Of a stretch of DNA of 26,592 nucleotides, positions 19,959 through 26,592 are shown in pieces (the first letter of the stretch is position 1; each line of letters starts with the position of its first letter). Under the pieces are notes generated by a model. It searched no databases and was not told where the DNA came from. It was given only the letters and a program-made list of their open reading frames with translations. This stretch comes from Phlegmacium glaucopus (taxonomy: Eukaryota; Basidiomycota; Agaricomycetes; Agaricales; Cortinariaceae): contig MU130722.1 in the NCBI GenBank assembly GCA_015039465.1, positions 1,803 to 28,394 of the forward strand, given 5' to 3'. The position numbers and the translations under genes are program-made.

Positions 19959-20899
19959 CATCAGGAAAAACACTTTGGCTCTAAGAGTCTCTCAGAGCAA
20001 CCTCAAAAATTTAAGTGTACAAATCACTAAAAGAATGCATTTGAAACATATTTATTTTTTTGAGGTTGGTCTGAGAGACTCCCAGAGTAGCTAGAGTGTC
20101 TTAGAGCTAAAGTGTTTTTCCTGATGCTATCCAAGGACACCTCAGGACAACCTAGGACAGCATAGATAAAATTTTGAGTGTCACACATTTGCTCAGGACA
20201 CCTTTAGTGTATCCTGGTGTATTGACCATCTGGATTAAATCACATCAAGAGGCCCTGGGAGTCCCTTAGAATTTATGAATTTTGCTAGACAATATTCAAC
20301 TGCCGCGTCCAGAAAAGTATTTTGCAATTTTCTCAATAAGGAGAGCTGCTATTAATATAATTTAAACATATTCAGGGTCCTAAAACAATTCTCTACCACC
20401 TTTAAAAAAATTCCTTTTTTGGAATTTTATGTAATCTACCCTGACCCAGCACCATATGCTCGAAATCATGCTTATCTGTGATCATGTGACCAATGGTCTG
20501 TGCGCCATCCAAAAGATATATAAACCACCCACAATTTTGTTTTCTTATTTCCTACTTCCCCCAGTATATATGATGTTTAAAATAATTGAATATGATTTTA
20601 TTATATTATTATTATTCTGTTGTGTGAGACTATTCAAATATCTGGTTCTAGCATCAGATATAAAGGGACTAAGGCTGCCTCAGGGATGCTCTCAGGTTGC
20701 CTCAGGACACTCTTAGGTTGCCCCAGGACATACCCAGGACATACCTAGGACACCCTCTGAGTTTTTTAAAAAAAAGACATTGGAATAGTACCTTCTTAGA
20801 GCACTCTTGGAGCTCTAAGGCTCTAAGAGCTCTGGGGGTGTCTTAGAGTATTTTAGAGTGTCCTTAGACTGTCCTAGGGCAAAAGTGTTTTTCCTGATG
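19959..20899. mobile_element. Non-autonomous CATCAGGAAAAACACTTT-ended element(s)
   Basis: The left end at 19959 reads CATCAGGAAAAACACTTTGG. Its reverse complement occurs at 20109-20126, making a compact 168-bp inverted-repeat element (arms match over about 50 bp with gaps), and again at 20882-20899, making a 941-bp unit. The larger unit has subterminal words such as CTAAGACACTCT and CCTAGGACAC on both sides. No transposase is encoded. Either a short element sits next to a longer relative or the long element duplicated its own end. No clear target-site duplication was found. Confidence 0.7.
20673..20760. repeat. Degenerate short tandem repeat (CTCAGGAYAC-like)
   Basis: Successive words CTCAGGGATGCT, CTCAGGTTGC, CTCAGGACACTC, CCCAGGACATAC, CCCAGGACATAC and CTAGGACACC form a 10-14 bp period. 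A similar run occurs at 20133-20215 near the other end of the same element, as is common for subterminal repeats of DNA transposons. Confidence 0.65.
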
Positions 20900-21962
20900 A
20901 AATATGGAAAAAGTGTGACTAGATACATGACCAATGGCGAAAGGAAGCAAAAGGGAGGCAGAACATATAACATCGGCCGGGTACTGCTGGAAAAGGGGGC
21001 AAAAATACAAGCAAAATATAACAAAGGCATTTAGGAAGCTTCTGGGACAGTGGGGGCGACGACCGAATAGCCAGTGACTTATCTATGTGATAAAATAGCA
21101 AATAGTTGGTGTTAGGGGTGACATAGAATGATGTTGCTGCGAAAAATGCGAAAAATGAAGGCAGGGAGCCAGCATGTTCATCAACGTGCAGTATCAGTGA
21201 AAATGAACAAAAGAAAAAAAAAGAGATTCTGAGAAACTAGTACCAGGGCTCGGTACTAGCTCTAGTTGAGGGGACTGTTACCAGCAGTTTTCTCCACCAG
21301 GAGATGTGCTGGATTTGGGCATGTCAATGTAGGTCCAGCTGGTGTGCTGGCAAGCTGGAATGACTGGACTTACTAGCTCCAGTGATCCTAGCAGCCTGCC
21401 ATTTTACTGATGGAGCTGCTTACAAAGCAGCTCTCAGGCTGAATTTGGAAGCAAAAACAGAAATTGTCTATAGACACTATCAGGAACTCAATATGGTGCT
21501 TCAGTCCAATAACAAAGTATCATTTTTCATCAATCTGGACAATATCTCTTGATCAAAATATTTTTCCTTATTTTTAAAACCTTCCTTTTATGGAAATTAC
21601 ACTGCTATCTCCACTAAAATTTATTATGTAAAAAAAGTAATCAAGAGGGATTAAAGTTCCATACATAAGAAACATTTTATCTCACCAGAGCTTGTTGTTT
21701 AAATGGCTTCCTGTAGAGTCTATAAAGCTTCAATTTTAGCTTTTTTAATTTAGCACTTTTGGCAGGGATTACTGTCACTCAGCAACATCTATACCTCCTA
21801 CAAACATTTAAAACCTCAAATTAAATTGTTTTGATACTTATGATGTAATAAAACCACCCAGGCTGGGCTGCCAGCCATTGTGGAAAGCACAATTTCCGTG
21901 GGTCACTTATTTGAGGGTGACCGTGATGTCACTCCATGATGGATTGCCGACCCCCAATACGA
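20900..21962. other. AT-rich stretch without a recognisable gene
   Basis: About 1 kb. Short open frames on both strands lack recognisable products. CpG is scarce in 21200-21870. Bases 21850-21960 keep an open reading (PAIVESTISVGHLFEGDRDV) of unknown origin just before the coatomer pseudogene. Confidence 0.5.
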
Positions 21963-24309
21963 AGGCCATACACATTATATCATGGATCTCGCCTTCAACC
22001 CCAAAGACGGCAACACTTTCCTGTCCGCCTGCCTCGACCGCACAGTCAAAATGTGGTCTCTCGGTTCTTCCACCCCCAACTTCTCAATGGAAGCACACGA
22101 TAAAGGTGTCAACTATGTAGACTTCTATCCATGCGTGGACAAGCCCTACCTAGTCACCACAGGCGATGATAAAATTGTCAAAGTGTGGGATTATCTCAGC
22201 AAGAGTTGCGTGCAAACGATGGAAGGTCATACCAACAACGTCTCTTTCGCTGTTCTTCCATCCCAATCTACCCATTATCATCAACGAAACTGAAGATGGG
22301 ACAGTCAAGATTTGGAATAGCCGGCACATATCACATCAAAAACACACTCAGCTATGCTTTAGAACGGTCATGGTGTGTTGCACTCCGCAAAGACGCCAAT
22401 GAAGTACCAGTAGGCTTCGATGAAGGTGTCGTCGTCATCAAGGTTCGTATTCTTTTAAAATCTCATTTTACCAAATTAATAATCTCAAATCCAGTTCGGG
22501 CAGGGGCGAACCAACATTGAGCATGGGCCCATCCAGCAAACTCATTTATACCCGCAACCACGACGTCCTCTCTGGAAACCTCCAAACCATCTCCGACCCC
22601 TCCTCTATCCACCTCATTTACAGACGGCACCCGTTTACCCCTCACAACCAAAGAAATCGGTTCCACCGGAATATTCTCCACATCCCTACTCCACTCCCCC
22701 AACGGCCGGTTCGTCACAGTAGTAGGCGACGGCGAATACATCATCTATACTTCTCTAGCCTGGCGAAACAAAAGCTTCGGAAACGGTATCTCATTCGCTT
22801 GGGCTCCTGATTCAAACACATATGCTGTTCTGGAGAGTAAAGTTAAACTTAAAGTGTATAAGAATTTCAGAGAACGACCTGGGACTGGGATGAAAGGTTC
22901 GGGAAGTTGGTCAATGGAGAGTTTGCATGGTGGAACATTGCTTGGTGCTAGAGGTGCTGGTTTTGTGATGTTTTGTGATTGGGAGTCTGGGGATATTGTT
23001 AGACGGATTGATGTTGAAGCACAGAATGTGGGTTTCTTTAACTGTTTTGCTCCTCTCCTTGTCAACCTGACGACTCTCACTAGGTTTCCTGGTTTTGTAC
23101 CCCGGTTCTTTAGTGGGCATCACAGCTGAAGACTCTTTTTACATCCTTTGATTTGATCGAGGTGCCTAGAACGCAAAACTAGAGGAAGGAGCGGAAGTCA
23201 CTGATGAAGGTGTTGAAGAGGCGTTTGAAGTCGTCGCTGACGTGTCAGAAGGGTAAGTCACTTCATTCCTGATACCTAACAAAAGAGGACTAACCATCAA
23301 TACCCCAGCGTCAATACAGCCAAATGGGTTGGTGACTGCTTCATTTACACCACTCCAACCGGCTATGCTACTTTGTCAGTTCCGAATCTTACACCATCAG
23401 TCCCTTCGACACGTAAGCCCTTCCTCTTTTCCTACAAGACGCTCATCTAATTAATCACTCTCCAGACCTCTCTACCTCCTGGGCTATATCCCATCTCACA
23501 ACCGAGTCTACCTAATAGACAAAGACCTTCGTATCTACTAATACGCACTTTCTCTCAGCGTCGTAGAATACCAAACTGCTATTCTAAGAGGGGACACAGA
23601 AGCTGCTGAGATACTCCCTACGTTACCTACAGACCAACTTGAGAAAAGGTTGCTCGATTCCATGAAGCGCGTGGTACGTCTTTCTTCCTTCTCCCAGTCC
23701 CACATTCCACTAACATCCCTCCTTCCCTGCCAACAGACCTCAAAGAGCTAGCAAATACCGACCAACAACCGACCCAGACGACCTAGACACAGCACGTCAA
23801 ATAACTCACACAATCCCCGAAAACGAATCAGAAATCAAATGGAAAGCATTAGGAGATCGTGATTTGACGGTGTGGAGATTCGATTAGTTTAAGAATGTTT
23901 TGAGAAAGTTGGGGATTTAAGTGCTTTGATGTTACTTTTGGTGGCGGTGGGGGATAGAGATGGGTTGGAGGGTTGGCTGGGAAAGCTGGTATGTTCCTAT
24001 TGCGGATGGTTTAGATTGGTGTGCTGATTGAATTCTTGTAGAGGAGAAAAGGCCAGAATAATCTCGCATTTGCTATCCCGTTACAACCTTGGCGATTCTG
24101 CTGGATGCGTAGACCTATTAACGACAATACAACGTGCCCCCGAAGCAGCTCTATTTGCCAGAACTTACGCTCCGAGATACATTTATCCATATAGTCAAGC
24201 ACCAAAAACAGTCCAAGCATGGAAATTAGAACTCACCTCCAAAAGCAGAACCAAAATACCGGCTATTATCGCTGATCCTTGTGTCAGTTCAAGTTCGAGA
24301 ATTTTTTAG
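21963..24309 (+). pseudogene. Coatomer beta-prime subunit (COPB2/SEC27) pseudogene, 5'-truncated
   Basis: Fragments in order: WD40 repeats (YEGHTHYIMDLAFNPKDG, LSACLDRTVKMWSLG, TTGDDKIVKVWDYLSKSC, SYALERSWCVALRKDANE, 21963-22441); the second beta-propeller (SSKLIYTRNHDVLSGNLQ, NGRFVTVVGDGEYIIY, SFAWAPDSNTYAVLESKV, 22520-22860); and alpha-solenoid parts (ILRGDTEAAEILP, SAGCVDLL, APEAALFARTYAP, 23580-24300). In a working gene this COPI coat subunit supports Golgi-to-ER traffic. The frame shifts near 22255, 22325, 22500 and 22605. Stops include TGA 23149-23151 and a TAG shortly after. At least four introns survive with GT-AG ends, for example 23028-23083 and 23253-23308, so this is a DNA-level duplicate and not a retrocopy. 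The N-terminal WD repeats are missing. An intact essential copy must exist elsewhere. Confidence 0.9.
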
Positions 24310-25060
24310 GTACATGGAGAGCCAAAAGATTCATTAATACATCACACCCGATGATATTATCATCATAATGGAGATTCTTCTTGCTACTGATCCAACCAGG
24401 AGTATTCGGAGGTGACCACTATCAACGTATCGCTTCACATTTTGCATGTACTCTCCAGTCATTTACGCTTGATTACAGCCTTCCCAAGTTGGCATTCAGC
24501 TTAGTTCTATTGTATTTACGTTATGTAACCACGCTGTTAACATCACAAAGTTACCCTCATTTCACGCCTCAGAATGCATTTGCTTTTCCTTTTGAATTCT
24601 CCCTGGATATCACCATCCGGTCCATTCAGCGGCGATTCTTTCATCATGGCCGACTTACGAGCAGGACTCTCGGTTTCAAACCACCTCGTTGATGTTACTA
24701 CCGATACATGACGTCATGTTCCCAATGTATCCCCAGTTCCAACAAGACTATTATTACGGTTCCTTGGAATGCTGAAGCAGAGAGATTCAATGTTTGGGGG
24801 GATTTTTGTTGTTTTGGATGTGGAGACTTCGAATCATTGTTTGGCACCTCCGACACAAATCACCTGACGGGCATCTCGGCGTATGGTCAAAGTGGATTCG
24901 ACGAATTCTGCATCTAGATGTTATGTCCTTCATGCGTTTGAAAACTCAATTGAATGTAATGAACGTCATGAACGGGGAATCCGGAACCTTTCGAAGATCA
25001 GGCAATGGCCCATCAGAGGGAATAAACGAAGGTAATAGACCATAGTACCTATGCATAAGA
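24310..25060. other. No recognisable gene
   Basis: Open frames at 24381-24692 and 24794-25045 do not resemble a family I know. The sequence is not low-complexity. A possible short reading MADLRAGLSVSNHLVDVTTD starts at 24646 but stops soon after. It could be the decayed 5' part of another duplicated gene. Confidence 0.45.
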
Positions 25061-25079
25061 AATTCGACACAAACCAGAA

Positions 25080-25350
25080 TTCTTCTGCCCACCACCCCAG
25101 CTGAATCCCTTCTACCACTCGTTGAGACCTGTGAGCTTGGAAAAATAATCAGCCACAGCAGGTTTAGCTTTGTAGATTGTAGTGTTACAAGTTCTGGATG
25201 GCGCTTGAGGAAGCGCTTGGTCCACCATCTCTCAGCCCAGCGGTCAGCTAATTTCGGAGGGCACGCTGGTCAAACAGCACAGTGGACACCAGAGGCAGCA
25301 TTTTGCTGCATCCACTCGATGAGAACCGCTTCCTCTGATGGCTTGAGAAG
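25080..25350 (-). pseudogene. Relic of a pogo-like (Tc1/mariner) transposase N-terminal domain
   Basis: On the minus strand the text reads EEAVLIEWMQQNAASGVHCA, a stop, then KLADRWAERWWTKRFLKRHP. This resembles the CENP-B/Tc5-type helix-turn-helix of fungal pogo transposases, where a W-x-x-RFLKRHPEL phrase is typical. Downstream text (VADYFSKLTGLNE in another frame) may belong to it. The stop at 25272-25270 is TGA. No catalytic domain or terminal repeat is visible. Assignment is from motif memory only. Confidence 0.5.
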
Positions 25351-25580
25351 CTAGGCATTCGTATCAGCTTCTCGGTGTCCCATGTACTTTTCTGTTCCAC
25401 GGGAATAAACATATATACCCGCATTTTCCCCTGCAGCAGCAGCTCTTCAAGTCGCGTACTTTCCTTTATTGGTGCCAGAAACGGCTGCCTGAATAATCAA
25501 AATATTCATAGGCACGTCGACGGTTGCAATTTTCATGACTCATGGCAGTCATGGCACAGGATGCAGTATGTATGCGACTT

Positions 25581-25605
25581 CATGATGTAAGCTTCAATTT
25601 GGGAG
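25581..25605 (+). repeat. 25-bp word identical to 10381-10405
   Basis: The word begins CATGATGTAAGCTTCAATTT. It immediately precedes chitin synthase copy C here and lies just beyond the start of copy A on the left, in the same plus orientation although the two genes face opposite ways. It may be the edge of a dispersed repeat or a rearrangement breakpoint. Confidence 0.7.
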
Positions 25606-26592
25606 TTCCCGTATCTTCTTGTTCAACAACATTGTCATCTTCTACATCGTCGCACTTGGGAGACTTCTATGTCCGAACTTTGATAAAGCATGGGGACCAA
25701 ACGAAGTCAAGGATCAAATGACTGTTAGGTTTCAATCCAAAGAGTTGTTATCGCGTCGCGAACTTTGTCCATGGAACTCGCATTATTCGGTGTTCCAAGC
25801 AACTCAGCAGGAGTTTTGAGCACTTATTATTCCCCACCATCGTGGGCTTGTGACCCAAGAATTTCCCGGATGTTGAACTGTTAGCGAGACACGTTTCGGA
25901 GAAGTTGCAAACGCAGGCGCCGAGAATTGGTATAGGGATACGTTTCTCCCGAAGATGCGGATTACGAGGAAGGATCCTTTGGTTTTGTCGAAAGGGTCGA
26001 TTGCTGCTGATGGTATCGCCAAGTAACCATTCATTTGCGGTTCAGCTAAGTTAATTTACTAACTCATCTCTCTTCCAGAGGCCGGGTATCCACAACGACA
26101 CAATCTACGACCTCACCGACTTTGTCTGGTCTCTTGGCCTCACTCAAAACTCAACCACATTCGCATTTCTCCTCTGACGCGGTGGATGTATTCAAACAGA
26201 GATCTGGTCAAGATGTAACGCAACCTTTGAATAAGGTGCTTCAAGCTATGAATAGGACTTCGAGGGCACAGCATTTGGCCTGTTAGAATACTGTGTTTTT
26301 GTCGGGTAACGTGGACTTCAGGAAGACGGCTAGATGTCAAGTGCAGAATTGGTTGTTGATCTTTTTTTCGGCGTTGCTTATGGCTTCTATTGAGAGGATT
26401 CGTGCTCGTTGGTTGGATGGTCGTCTATCTCCTTTCGTGCGTCTCTTTTTCACCCTAACCCTCGTTGACGTACTACGTCTAACTTATCTCTTAGATATCC
26501 GGTGTACAGTTTCTTCCTCCTGATATATCCTTCTGGCGTATGGATGAATTCGGTTGGGGCAACACTCGTTTGGTAATGGGAGGGGAAGAATA
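25606..26592 (+). pseudogene. Chitin synthase class V fragment, copy C (runs off the window)
   Basis: It starts abruptly inside the membrane segment ([17 protein letters not shown], 25620) and continues [11 protein letters not shown] (25687). Part of the cytochrome b5-like region is lost. NVELLARHVSGEV-type text follows near 25875. After an intron near 26023-26079 come DVFKQRSGQDVTQ, FLSGNVDFRKTARCQVQNWL (26295) and LLMASIE. As in copy A, the text then jumps straight to the VGWM-type late membrane region with an intron (GTGCGT...TTAG, about 26438-26494) and ends with DEFGWGNTRLV-like text at the window edge. The catalytic core is absent. Stops such as TAG at 26284-26286 add to the decay. Confidence 0.85.

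Noticed and set aside
20456..20716. Short membrane-protein-like frame on the plus strand
   Set aside because: AT-rich sequence inside a non-coding element; no start context, homologous family or splice support.
24381..25045. A possible gene after the coatomer pseudogene
   Set aside because: Two open frames without recognisable motifs or convincing splice joins. Left as unassigned sequence.

Overview
The window looks like Basidiomycota, probably Agaricomycetes. It has short GT-AG introns of about 45-60 bp, a myosin-motor class V chitin synthase, NB-ARC/TPR (NLR-like) genes, a two-gene PIF/Harbinger transposon and no bacterial-style gene packing. No rRNA, tRNA or CRISPR array was seen. It is a gene-poor, repeat-rich region holding duplicated and broken genes.

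The strongest anomaly is at the left edge. Bases 1 to about 698 carry no convincing gene on either normal strand. Read backwards, from 698 to 1 without complementing, they give three open exons, two GTAAGT donors and a 51-nt GT-AG intron. The protein then continues in frame into normally oriented sequence at 699 and stops at 853. No recombination mechanism known to me flips polarity without complementing. This is best explained as a string-reversed data artefact or an edit, and it ends exactly at base 1 of the window.

Layout: 1-853, flipped segment plus the last exon of that gene. 854-2243, CCGAT-rich spacer, a five-unit tandem array and a TACAATGTA cluster. 2232-4275 (-), a TPR-less NB-ARC gene with eight in-frame exons. 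4379-8820, a Harbinger element with 27-bp identical terminal inverted repeats and an ACT target duplication; its transposase and its partner gene each carry one in-frame TGA. 8960-10335 (-), chitin synthase copy A. 10554-11699, a non-coding element with CATCAG termini. 11760-15960 (+), chitin synthase pseudogene copy B. 16257-19513 (+), a full NB-ARC/TPR gene of 951 codons. 19959-20899, a second CATCAG-ended element. 21963-24309 (+), a beta-prime-COP pseudogene. About 25080-25350 (-), a pogo-like transposase relic. 25606-26592 (+), chitin synthase copy C.

The NLR and chitin synthase copies form a large inverted duplication. The left arm runs about 2243-10335 and the Harbinger element lies inside it. 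The right arm runs about 12970-18295. The two NLR copies are the only genes here with fully open spliced frames, and their large last exon is almost free of CpG. The chitin synthase and coatomer copies have lost their frames but keep introns, so they arose by DNA duplication and not by retroposition. Nonsense codons that fit CGA to TGA recur across unrelated genes, as expected from deamination of methylated CpG.
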